Part shown: piece after piece, positions 1 to 5,434 of the stretch
Layout of the letters: each line of letters begins with the position of its first letter
Numbering within the stretch: the stretch's first letter is position 1
The notes under the pieces: model-generated
Told to the model about the DNA's origin: nothing
Seen by the model: the letters and a program-made list of their open reading frames with translations, nothing else
Database searches by the model: none
Source: Candidatus Bipolaricaulota bacterium
GTDB taxonomy: Bacteria; Bipolaricaulota; Bipolaricaulia; RBG-16-55-9; DRXL01
Reading direction: 5' to 3'
NCBI GenBank assembly: GCA_026414955.1
Contig: JAOAIA010000072.1
Coordinates: forward strand, 1-5,998
DNA length: 5,998 nucleotides
Program-made: the position numbers and the translations under genes

Positions 1-6
1 GGTCTT

Positions 7-441
7 ATGAAAATCGCCATCGGGTGCGATCACAACGGCTTGGCGCTCAAAGAGGCCCTGCTGCAGGGCGCACTTCAAGGGCATATAGTGCGAGATTTTG
101 GTGTCTTTACAAGCGAGTCTGTAGACTACCCTGACATCGCGGTCGCGGTCGCCCGCGCGGTAGCGTCGGGGGAGTGCGAGCGCGGGATTTTGATCTGTGG
201 GACAGGGATCGGCATGGCCATTGCTGCCAACAAAGTGAAGGGGATTCGCGCGGCGGCGTGCAGCGACGTCTACTCAGCGAAGATGAGTCGTCGCGATAAC
301 GACGCGAATATTCTCTGTGTTGGTGGCCGGGTGATCGGCCCCGGCTTAGCGTCAGAGATCGTCACGGCATGGCTGAACGAATCTTTTGCGGGAGGACGTC
401 ATCAACGTCGTGTCGAGAAGATCTGTCAAATAGAAGAATAG
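7..441 (+). CDS. rpiB: Ribose-5-phosphate isomerase B (RpiB/LacAB family)
   Basis: This cytosolic enzyme interconverts ribose 5-phosphate and ribulose 5-phosphate in the non-oxidative pentose phosphate pathway. The 144-residue length is normal for the family. Visible motifs are GCDHNG at residues 6-11, SVDYPD at 38-43, the catalytic-loop CGTGIGM at 64-70 with Cys64 as the expected base, AANKVKGIRA at 73-82, NDANILCVGGRVIG at 98-111 and the phosphate-binding GGRHQRRV at 129-136. The Cys64 version with CGTGIG marks the E. coli-like subtype rather than the Glu-type found in mycobacteria. One oddity is SRRDNDAN at 94-101: the family normally has His before NDAN, and this copy has Asp97. The ATG start aligns with the usual family N-terminus (MKIAIGCDH), but only six bases precede it, so its ribosome-binding site and promoter lie outside the window. 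glyA follows after 22 bases, an arrangement that recurs in many bacteria. The family call is very secure. Full activity is less certain because of Asp97. Confidence 0.96.
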   Translation: MKIAIGCDHNGLALKEALLQGALQGHIVRDFGVFTSESVDYPDIAVAVARAVASGECERGILICGTGIGMAIAANKVKGIRAAACSDVYSAKMSRRDNDANILCVGGRVIGPGLASEIVTAWLNESFAGGRHQRRVEKICQIEE

Positions 442-463
442 AAGAGAGGCAAGGAGTGAGGGC

Positions 464-1726
464 ATGAACAGCGAACTGGCCCACACCGACCCGGAAGTCT
501 ATCAAGCGATCCAGGGTGAGCTGGAGCGCCAGCGATTTTCTATAGAATTGATCGCATCTGAAAACTTCTGCTCGCGCGCCGTGCTCGAGGCCCAAGGCTC
601 GGTCTTGACGAACAAATACGCCGAGGGCTACCCTGGAAAGAGATATTACGGCGGCTGCCACTGGATGGACGTCATCGAAGAGTTAGCGCGCGAGCGCCTG
701 AAGAAGCTCTTCGGGGCTGAGCACGCCAACGTTCAGCCTCATTCGGGCACCCAAGCGAATATGGCTGTTTATTTCGCGGTGCTCCAGCCAGGAGATACTA
801 TTCTGAGCATGTCGTTGGCGCACGGGGGGCATCTCTCTCATGGGCATCCGGTGAGCGTCTCCGGCAAGCTCTATAGAGCTGTCTATTATGGGGTCGCGCG
901 CGACACCGAACAGATTGATTATGACGAGGTGCGGCGGCTGGCGCTGGAGCACAAGCCGAAACTGATCGTCTGCGGGGCGAGCGCCTATCCGAGAACTCTG
1001 GATTTCAAGAAGTTCCGCGAGATCGCCGACGCGGTCGGGGCGTATCTGATGGCCGATATCGCGCATATTGCGGGGCTGATCGCCGGAGGGGTACATCCGT
1101 CACCTCTGCCGTGGGCAGACTTCGTGACGACCACGACGCACAAGACCTTGCGCGGGCCGCGCGGCGGCGCGATACTCTGCCGGAAAGAATTTTCAGAGAT
1201 CATTGACAAGTCGGTCTTTCCCGGCAGCCAAGGCGGGCCGCTCATGCACGTGATCGCGGCGAAAGCTGTCGCGTTCGGGGAAGCGCTGCGCCCGGAGTTT
1301 CGGGAGTATCAGCGTCGCATTGTGGAGAACGCGCGGGCGCTGGCGCAGGCCCTCGCTCATGAGGGCTTTCGTATCGTCTCCGGGGGTACAGATACACACC
1401 TGCTCTTGGTGGACGTGCGAACGTGTGGGTTGACAGGGGCTGAAGCCGAACGGCTCTTAGAAGACATAGGCGTGACGGTGAATAAGAACGCCATTCCCTT
1501 CGACCCGCAGAAGCCCACGGTGACCAGCGGGATTCGCCTGGGCACCCCGGCAGTCACTACCCGGGGGATGGGCCCCACAGAGATGAGCGAGATCGCTAAG
1601 ATTATCGCGCCGGTGCTGCGGGAGCGCACAGACGCAGCGCGCGAGTTAGCACGGGCGCGGGTACGCTCGCTCTGCGAGCGCTTCCCGCTCTATGAACAGC
1701 TGGGCGCGCTGGGACTTGCCAAATGA
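464..1726 (+). CDS. glyA: Serine hydroxymethyltransferase (GlyA)
   Basis: This PLP-dependent cytosolic enzyme converts serine and tetrahydrofolate into glycine and 5,10-methylene-tetrahydrofolate, the main entry of one-carbon units. Its 420 residues match the bacterial family (E. coli about 417). Visible signatures are LIASENF at 29-35, NKYAEGYPGKRYYGGC at 50-65, NVQPHSGTQAN in the cofactor-binding region, ADIAHIAG with Asp198 and His201, and the PLP-lysine motif TTTTHKTLRGPRGG with Lys227. IRLGTPA carries Arg358, the expected substrate-carboxylate ligand. The segment just after GGC reads HWMD, where Glu or Gln followed by a hydrophobic residue and VD is more usual; I see no reason to think this affects catalysis. 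The ATG is preceded by AAGGAG at 451-456 with a 7-base spacer, which settles the start. The gene is probably cotranscribed with rpiB. Its last codons contain the -35 box of the rho promoter, and I see no intrinsic terminator after its stop. Confidence 0.98.
   Translation: MNSELAHTDPEVYQAIQGELERQRFSIELIASENFCSRAVLEAQGSVLTNKYAEGYPGKRYYGGCHWMDVIEELARERLKKLFGAEHANVQPHSGTQANMAVYFAVLQPGDTILSMSLAHGGHLSHGHPVSVSGKLYRAVYYGVARDTEQIDYDEVRRLALEHKPKLIVCGASAYPRTLDFKKFREIADAVGAYLMADIAHIAGLIAGGVHPSPLPWADFVTTTTHKTLRGPRGGAILCRKEFSEIIDKSVFPGSQGGPLMHVIAAKAVAFGEALRPEFREYQRRIVENARALAQALAHEGFRIVSGGTDTHLLLVDVRTCGLTGAEAERLLEDIGVTVNKNAIPFDPQKPTVTSGIRLGTPAVTTRGMGPTEMSEIAKIIAPVLRERTDAARELARARVRSLCERFPLYEQLGALGLAK
1664..1680 (+). 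repeat. Short perfect inverted repeat in the 3' end of glyA
   Basis: CGCTCGC at 1664-1670 and GCGAGCG at 1674-1680 form a perfect 7-bp stem with a 3-base loop. It sits inside glyA, about 45 bases before the stop codon. No T-run follows, so it is not an intrinsic terminator as it stands. It may be only a by-product of G+C-rich codons for Arg-Ser-Leu-Cys-Glu-Arg. It could also act as a 3'-end mRNA structure if the rpiB-glyA transcript ends nearby by a factor-dependent route. Confidence 0.4.
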
Positions 1727-1744
1727 GATAGGACGTGCTATAAT
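1716..1744 (+). promoter_or_regulatory. Sigma-70-type promoter for the rho operon
   Basis: The -35 box TTGCCA lies at 1716-1721 (5 of 6 to TTGACA). A 17-base spacer leads to the perfect -10 box TATAAT at 1739-1744. The bases TGC just before the -10 add an extended -10 element. The predicted transcription start is A1751, seven bases after the -10. The -35 overlaps the last codons and stop of glyA (stop at 1724-1726), so the rho operon promoter is tucked into the end of the preceding gene. Spacing and matches are close to ideal, which predicts strong housekeeping transcription. It is seen by inspection only. Confidence 0.85.
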
Positions 1745-1761
1745 ACCCATACCAAATCTGA

Positions 1762-1803
1762 ATGCGCTACTCTCTTCTGCTCTGTGACAGCTCGTCGCGC
1801 TGA
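1762..1803 (+). CDS. Possible leader peptide upstream of rho (13 codons)
   Basis: An ATG at 1762, only 11 bases after the predicted transcription start, opens a short frame encoding MRYSLLLCDSSSR and ending in TGA at 1801-1803. The stop lies within the 5' arm of the stem-loop at 1797-1834, a geometry seen where translation of a leader ORF controls folding downstream. Against it, there is no Shine-Dalgarno sequence upstream, and a frame this short can occur by chance. E. coli rho also has a short leader ORF (rhoL), but I see no obvious resemblance. Listed as a hypothesis only. Confidence 0.22.
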   Translation: MRYSLLLCDSSSR

Positions 1804-1834
1804 AGGTTCCTTTTCGCGAAGGACAATTCAGTGC
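1797..1834 (+). promoter_or_regulatory. Stem-loop 1 in the rho leader
   Basis: GCGCTGAA at 1797-1804 pairs with TTCAGTGC at 1827-1834 (8 bp including one G-T pair). A 3x3 internal loop (1805-1807 against 1824-1826) follows, then an inner stem of TCCTT at 1808-1812 with AAGGA at 1819-1823, closed by a 6-base loop. No T-run follows, so it is not a simple intrinsic terminator. The outer stem overlaps the stop codon of the possible leader ORF, so a ribosome finishing that frame would block or open this structure. Folding was done by eye. Confidence 0.55.
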
Positions 1835-1871
1835 TTGCCCAGAGGACGAAAGCCGATGAAAGACTGACGTA

Positions 1872-1909
1872 GTGCGAACAGCGAATCTCGATGAGAGGAG
1901 TGTTCACAC
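1872..1909 (+). promoter_or_regulatory. Stem-loop 2 in the rho leader
   Basis: GTGCGAACA at 1872-1880 pairs with TGTTCACAC at 1901-1909, eight Watson-Crick pairs with one C/A mismatch. An internal loop separates this from an inner stem of TCTC at 1886-1889 with GAGA at 1893-1896. The whole element is 38 bases, the same span as stem-loop 1, and ends 13 bases before the rho ribosome-binding site. It could influence ribosome access or Rho loading. Folding was done by eye. Confidence 0.5.
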
Positions 1910-1922
1910 AGTTCCCCTACCC

Positions 1923-1930
1923 AGGAGGTG
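1923..1930 (+). promoter_or_regulatory. Ribosome-binding site deciding the rho start
   Basis: AGGAGGTG is a perfect 8-base match to the usual 16S anti-Shine-Dalgarno sequence. It contains a GTG at 1928 in frame with rho, but that codon lies inside the site and has no ribosome-binding sequence of its own, so it is unlikely to be the start. The next in-frame start is ATG 1943, 12 bases after the site ends. This spacing is a little long, and the strong complementarity may compensate. Confidence 0.8.
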
Positions 1931-1942
1931 CCCGCCAACGCT

Positions 1943-3244
1943 ATGTCAGAAGCCAAGGAAGAACGAGAGCGAGAGAAGCCGGTGAGCGAACTGCTCGATA
2001 TCACTGAGCTGAAATCCAAGGACATGTCGGAGCTGCGTGCCCTCGCCGAGCAGTTTAATATCAACGGGCGCGGGCGCATCAAGAAAGAGGACCTCGTCTT
2101 TGCGATCTTGAAAGCCCAAGCGGAAAAGCAAGGGCTGCATTTCAAAGACGGGGTGTTGGAGATTCTCCCCGATGGGTACGGTTTTCTGCGCGATAGCTCG
2201 TGCCTGCCGGGGTCCCACGATATCTATGTCTCGCCGTCGCAGATCAAGCGCTTCGGCCTCAAGGACGGGGATGTCGTCAGCGGCGTGGTACGCCCTCCCA
2301 AGGAAGAAGAGAAGTACTTCGCGCTGCTCAAGATCGAAGCGATCAACTTTGAGGACCCCGAACAAGTGCGCAACCGCCAAGCGTTCGAAGATCTCATCCC
2401 CTATCACCCGCGGGAGCAGCTGAAGCTCGAATACGACAGCAACGAGTTCTCGACTCGGATTATAGATTTGTTCGCGCCCATTGGGAAGGGCCAGCGCGGG
2501 CTTATCGTGTCGCCGCCCAAGGCGGGGAAGACGACCCTGTTGAAGCACATCGCGCACGGCATAGCCGCCAACCACCCCGAAGTCTATCTAATTGTCTTGC
2601 TGGTCGACGAGCGCCCCGAAGAAGTCACGGACTTCCGAGAGTCAATCACGATGGGCGAGGTCGTGGCCGCGACGTTCGATCAGAAGCCCGAGATCCACTG
2701 TCGCATTTCAGAATTGGTCATCGCCAAGGCCAAGAGACTCGTCGAGATGGGGCGCGACGTCGTGATCTTGATGGACTCGATCACGCGGTTGGCGCGCGCG
2801 TACAACTTAGCGATTGCCCCCAGCGGCAAGCTGCTCTCCGGGGGGATGGACCCCACGGCGCTCTACAAGCCCAAGGAGTTTCTGGGCGCGGCGCGCAATA
2901 TCAAAGATGGGGGCAGTCTCACTATTATCGGCACGGCCTTAGTAGATACCGGCTCGCGCCTCGATCAAGTCGTCTTTGAAGAATTCAAGGGCACGGGCAA
3001 CATGGAGCTGGTGCTCGACAGGACACTGGCGAACAAGCGTATATTCCCAGCGATTGATCTCGAAGTCTCGGGCACCCGCAAGGAGGAGCTGTTGCTCCCC
3101 GAAAAAGTCCTCAAGCGCGTCTGGGTACTGCGCAAGATGATCGGCGACATGAACGACAAACAGAAAGCCCTCGAATGGATTCTCTCCCGGATGGAGCAGA
3201 CCAAGAACAACGAGCAGTTCTTGGAGTTAATGCGCAATGAGTAG
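1943..3244 (+). CDS. rho: Transcription termination factor Rho
   Basis: Rho is a hexameric RNA-dependent ATPase that loads on C-rich RNA and pulls transcripts from RNA polymerase. The 433-residue product is close to the E. coli length (419) and lacks the large N-terminal inserts of some phyla. In order it has a charged N-terminal tail (1-13), a Rho_N helical domain (about 20-58), and the cold-shock RNA-binding domain (about 65-135, with GYGFLR at 78-83 and DIYVS at 93-97). The RecA-like ATPase domain then follows. Seen there are the Walker A PPKAGKTT at 191-198, the catalytic acid region DERPEEVTD at 222-230, Walker B VVILMDSITRLARAYN with Asp278, the Q-loop LSGG at 298-301, the R-loop KGTGN at 349-353, and SGTRKEE with the arginine finger Arg379. 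All key residues are present. I chose ATG 1943 rather than GTG 1928 because the latter lies inside the ribosome-binding site. Its stop overlaps the next gene by 8 bases. The long structured leader suggests autoregulation. Confidence 0.97.
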   Translation: MSEAKEEREREKPVSELLDITELKSKDMSELRALAEQFNINGRGRIKKEDLVFAILKAQAEKQGLHFKDGVLEILPDGYGFLRDSSCLPGSHDIYVSPSQIKRFGLKDGDVVSGVVRPPKEEEKYFALLKIEAINFEDPEQVRNRQAFEDLIPYHPREQLKLEYDSNEFSTRIIDLFAPIGKGQRGLIVSPPKAGKTTLLKHIAHGIAANHPEVYLIVLLVDERPEEVTDFRESITMGEVVAATFDQKPEIHCRISELVIAKAKRLVEMGRDVVILMDSITRLARAYNLAIAPSGKLLSGGMDPTALYKPKEFLGAARNIKDGGSLTIIGTALVDTGSRLDQVVFEEFKGTGNMELVLDRTLANKRIFPAIDLEVSGTRKEELLLPEKVLKRVWVLRKMIGDMNDKQKALEWILSRMEQTKNNEQFLELMRNE

Positions 3245-4136
3245 GGTTTTGAGAGTCTTACTGCTGGGGTGTAGTGGGCTAGCCCTAGTCTTTGGGCTCT
3301 TCTGGATGCAGCACGGCTCGCTGCCCCTCAGCGATAAGTTCGCCGCTCAAGGGGGTCCAGTCTCTGACGACGAGGGTTTTATAGAAGCTCTTGCCCCGCA
3401 GATCGTCGAGTACGAAGTCCAGCCCGGCGACACGCTCGAGGCTATCGCGCAGCAGTTCGGGATTCCTCTAGAAGCCCTCGTGGGCAGCAACGCGCAAGCT
3501 CTTGATGATCTGCACGGTGTAGAACCGGGGACGGTCTTAAAGATCGTCAAGAACGGGGTCTTGCACGCGGTCAAGCGCGGCCAGACGCTCACTGATATTG
3601 CTCGGACATACGGGGTTTCACTGACAGAGATTGTGTGGGCCAATCGTCTGGAAGATCGAGAGCATATCTATCCGGGGGAGGAGTTTTTCATCCCCGGCGC
3701 GCGGGTCTCTCCCGTCTTCACCTATCTACAGATGGCTGGGGGCAAGAAGAGCTTTTTCGCGTGGCCGGTGCGCGGTGTGCTCTCGTCAGGCTTTGGGCCG
3801 CGCGTTCACCCTATCAGTGGGGAACCCGATTTTCATCAGGGGATTGATATTGAAATCCCCGAGGGGACGGACGTCTATGCGTCGTGCGCCGGACGGGTGA
3901 TCGTCGCCGGGCGCCATAGCGGGTATGGGCTGTATATTGTGATAGAGCACAGCAACGGCTATCGCACGCTCTACGGGCATCTATCGGAGGTTGGAGTCTA
4001 TCGCGGACAATTCGTCGAGGGAGGTCAAGTGATCGGGCGCTCAGGCAACACGGGGAACTCGACCGGCCCGCATCTGCACTTTGAGATTCTTCAATACGGC
4101 CGGCCGCTCAACCCCTTGGCGCTCTTGCCACCATGA
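3237..4136 (+). CDS. Membrane-anchored protein with two LysM domains and an M23 metallopeptidase domain
   Basis: This is a probable cell-wall endopeptidase, or an activator of amidases in the manner of NlpD/EnvC, acting outside the cytoplasmic membrane. Residues 1-24 are a signal anchor: Arg3 and Arg6, then a hydrophobic run to Trp23. An acidic linker follows. LysM domain 1 spans about 59-104 (YEVQPGDTLEAIAQQFGI), and LysM 2 about 109-153 (HAVKRGQTLTDIARTYGV), both expected to bind peptidoglycan. The M23 domain covers about 175-296, with HPISGEPDFHQGID giving zinc ligands His200 and Asp204. YGHLS carries His248, and GPHLHFEI carries His279 and His281. The full metal and catalytic set is present, which favours true hydrolase activity over a degenerate NlpD-type activator. 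The ATG overlaps the rho stop (8 bases), with a weak GGAG at 3223-3226 inside rho. The gene overlaps murA by ATGA. The substrate bond cannot be told from sequence, so I give no gene symbol. Confidence 0.92.
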   Translation: MSRVLRVLLLGCSGLALVFGLFWMQHGSLPLSDKFAAQGGPVSDDEGFIEALAPQIVEYEVQPGDTLEAIAQQFGIPLEALVGSNAQALDDLHGVEPGTVLKIVKNGVLHAVKRGQTLTDIARTYGVSLTEIVWANRLEDREHIYPGEEFFIPGARVSPVFTYLQMAGGKKSFFAWPVRGVLSSGFGPRVHPISGEPDFHQGIDIEIPEGTDVYASCAGRVIVAGRHSGYGLYIVIEHSNGYRTLYGHLSEVGVYRGQFVEGGQVIGRSGNTGNSTGPHLHFEILQYGRPLNPLALLPP

Positions 4137-5434
4137 AGCTCACGGTCTACGGAGGCCGCCGACTCTTCGGGGAGATCGCAGTAGACGGGGCGAAGAACGC
4201 TGCCTTGCCCCTCTTGGCGGCGACGCTGCTCACCGACGAAGAAGTGATCTTACAGCACGTCCCCGACGTGGGGGACGTGCGGACGATGATCGCGCTCTTG
4301 GAGAGCGTGGGCAAGCGCGTTCACGCTCTTGATTGGGGGGTCTATAGTATTCACACGGAGCGAGCGCTTGCGGGCGCTCCCCCGGAGCCGTTGGTGCGCC
4401 GGCTGCGCGCGTCGTTTTTGCTCTTGGGGCCGTTGATGGCACGGGTCGGCTCAAGTCAGTTGGCCCTGCCCGGCGGCTGCCCCATCGGCGTCCGCCCTGT
4501 AGATTTGCACCTGAAGGGCCTCAAAGCGTTAGGGGCGCAGCTCGACTCGGAGGGTGCGTTCTGGCGTGCTCGTGCGTATCGTCTTCATCCCGCGGAGGTT
4601 CACTTAGACTATCCGTCCGTGGGCGCCACCGAACAGATTATGATGACTGCGGCGTTGGTGCCGGGTCGAACAGTTATCAGCAATCCCGCGCAAGACCCCG
4701 AAGTCCACGATCTCGCTCGGCTCTTGATAAAGATGGGCGCGGGGATCATGATCGAGCCGGGGCGCTTGACGATAGAAGGGGCTGCACGCTTGCAGGGCAC
4801 GACCCACACAGTTATTCCCGACCGTATCAACGCGGGGACGTTTCTCATCGCTGGGGCGATTGCCGGGGGCGACGTGACCGTGCGCTGCCAGCCGCTCCAT
4901 CTCGAAGCTCTTTTGAGCAAGCTCGACGAGCTGGGGATTATCGTGCAAGAGCGCGTAGACAGTGTGCGCGTCGTGAGCGACGGGCCGGGAAGTTTCTCTG
5001 GGGGGCGCGTCGAAGCCCGACCCTACCCGGGGTTTCCGACAGATTTGCAACCCCAGATGATGGCCCTGCTCAGCGTCGCTCGCGGGGCGAGCGTCATTAA
5101 AGAGACGGTCTGGGAGAGTCGGTTTGCCCACGCGACGGAGCTAGCCCGCATGGGGGCGCAGATTCGACTCGAAGGCTCTACAGCCCTCATCGAAGGGGTT
5201 GCTCAGCTTTCGGGCACAGAAGTCCACGCGACGGACGTGCGCGCCGGCGCGGCGCTGACGCTGGCGGGCATCGCTGCTTCAGGGACGACGATCGTCATAG
5301 ATCGAGACGAGCATATCGGGCGTGGGCATCGGGACTTGGCGGGCGAGCTGAATCGCCTCGGAGCTGCTATAATATCTGAAGACGAACAGACTCCCGAAGA
5401 GAAGAAGGAGGTTGTCAGTACAGAGATCCGATGA
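4133..5434 (+). CDS. murA: UDP-N-acetylglucosamine 1-carboxyvinyltransferase (MurA)
   Basis: MurA transfers enolpyruvate from phosphoenolpyruvate to UDP-GlcNAc in the cytoplasm, the first committed step of peptidoglycan synthesis. The 433 residues form the two-lobed EPSP-synthase fold. Visible motifs are DGAKNAALPLLAA with Lys21 and Asn22 at the substrate site, and the mobile loop LPGGCPIGVRPVDLHLKG with catalytic Cys116. Also visible are RINAGTFLIAGAIAGG at 231-246, YPGFPTDLQPQ with Asp304 (equivalent to Asp305 of E. coli), ESRFAHATELARMGA at 328-342, DVRAGAALTLAG at 368-379 and HIGRGH with Arg397. Cys rather than Asp at 116 is the fosfomycin-sensitive state in this family. After the usual end of the fold (near Ile414) there is an unusual charged tail of about 19 residues (SEDEQTPEEKKEVVSTEIR), whose DNA carries hflX signals. 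The start overlaps the preceding stop as ATGA with no clear ribosome-binding site, so translation is probably coupled. Confidence 0.97.
   Translation: MKLTVYGGRRLFGEIAVDGAKNAALPLLAATLLTDEEVILQHVPDVGDVRTMIALLESVGKRVHALDWGVYSIHTERALAGAPPEPLVRRLRASFLLLGPLMARVGSSQLALPGGCPIGVRPVDLHLKGLKALGAQLDSEGAFWRARAYRLHPAEVHLDYPSVGATEQIMMTAALVPGRTVISNPAQDPEVHDLARLLIKMGAGIMIEPGRLTIEGAARLQGTTHTVIPDRINAGTFLIAGAIAGGDVTVRCQPLHLEALLSKLDELGIIVQERVDSVRVVSDGPGSFSGGRVEARPYPGFPTDLQPQMMALLSVARGASVIKETVWESRFAHATELARMGAQIRLEGSTALIEGVAQLSGTEVHATDVRAGAALTLAGIAASGTTIVIDRDEHIGRGHRDLAGELNRLGAAIISEDEQTPEEKKEVVSTEIR
4255..4280 (+). repeat. Strong GC-rich inverted repeat early in murA
   Basis: GCACGTCCCC at 4255-4264 and GGGGACGTGC at 4271-4280 are perfect 10-base inverted repeats with a 6-base loop. 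They lie about 120 bases into murA and encode part of HVPDVGDVR, a conserved stretch of the protein, so the pairing may be a side effect of coding plus G+C-rich codon choice. No T-run follows, so it is not an intrinsic terminator. It would be one of the most stable local mRNA hairpins in the window. Confidence 0.5.
5365..5373 (+). promoter_or_regulatory. Candidate internal extended -10 promoter for hflX
   Basis: TGCTATAAT in the 3' end of murA is a perfect -10 box (5368-5373) with an extended -10 TG. It is identical over nine bases to the rho promoter's -10 region. The predicted start is about A5380, some 51 bases upstream of the hflX ATG. There is no convincing -35 box: the 17-base position reads GAGCTG, and a TTGGCG at 5336-5341 is 26 bases away, too far. 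Extended -10 promoters can work without a good -35, so this is plausible but unproven. Confidence 0.45.
5405..5412 (+). promoter_or_regulatory. Strong but distant Shine-Dalgarno-like site before hflX
   Basis: AAGGAGGT within the murA tail is a full match to the anti-Shine-Dalgarno sequence but lies 18 bases before the hflX ATG at 5431. No ATG, GTG or TTG in the hflX frame lies between this site and 5431, and the frame is closed upstream by TGA at 5377-5379. The start is therefore fixed at 5431. The site may hold or recapture ribosomes that terminate at the overlapping murA stop. Confidence 0.45.

Larger units (their letters stand above)
1751..1942 (+). promoter_or_regulatory. Structured 5' leader of the rho mRNA
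   Basis: From the predicted start at 1751 to the rho ATG there are about 192 untranslated bases, long for an otherwise compact region. The early part is pyrimidine-rich with many CT/TC dinucleotides (about 1767-1781), which resembles the kind of unstructured RNA Rho binds. It is followed by two stem-loops (1797-1834 and 1872-1909) and then a C-rich stretch leading into the ribosome-binding site. It is known that rho is autoregulated through its leader in E. coli and autoregulated in B. subtilis. Applying this here is inference. I do not recognise a known riboswitch class in the sequence. Confidence 0.6.

Noticed and set aside
1664..1680. Hairpin at the end of glyA as an intrinsic terminator.
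   Set aside because: It lies inside the coding sequence and is not followed by a T-run.
1928..1942. Upstream in-frame GTG start for rho adding five residues (MPANA).
   Set aside because: The GTG lies inside the AGGAGGTG ribosome-binding site and has no such site of its own. ATG 1943 fits better.
1891..2007. Short ATG frame of 38 codons overlapping the rho start in another frame.
   Set aside because: It has no ribosome-binding site, overlaps the rho ribosome-binding site and start, and gives an arginine-rich product typical of out-of-frame reading.
1946..2575. Long minus-strand open frame (209 codons) opposite rho, and similar ones opposite glyA and murA.
   Set aside because: These lie wholly opposite well-conserved genes, have no recognisable motifs, and are expected in G+C-rich coding DNA.
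3237..3308. Possible lipoprotein signal (LLGC around Cys12) in the LysM-M23 protein.
   Set aside because: The hydrophobic run before Cys12 is too short and is broken by Arg6, and the hydrophobic stretch continues well past the Cys. A signal anchor is more likely.
4127..4136. Eukaryote-like GCCACCATG context at the murA start.
   Set aside because: It is a chance match in a bacterial operon. The ATGA overlap explains initiation by coupling.
5336..5341. TTGGCG as a -35 box for the internal hflX promoter.
   Set aside because: It is 26 bases from the -10 box, well outside the usable 16-18 base range.
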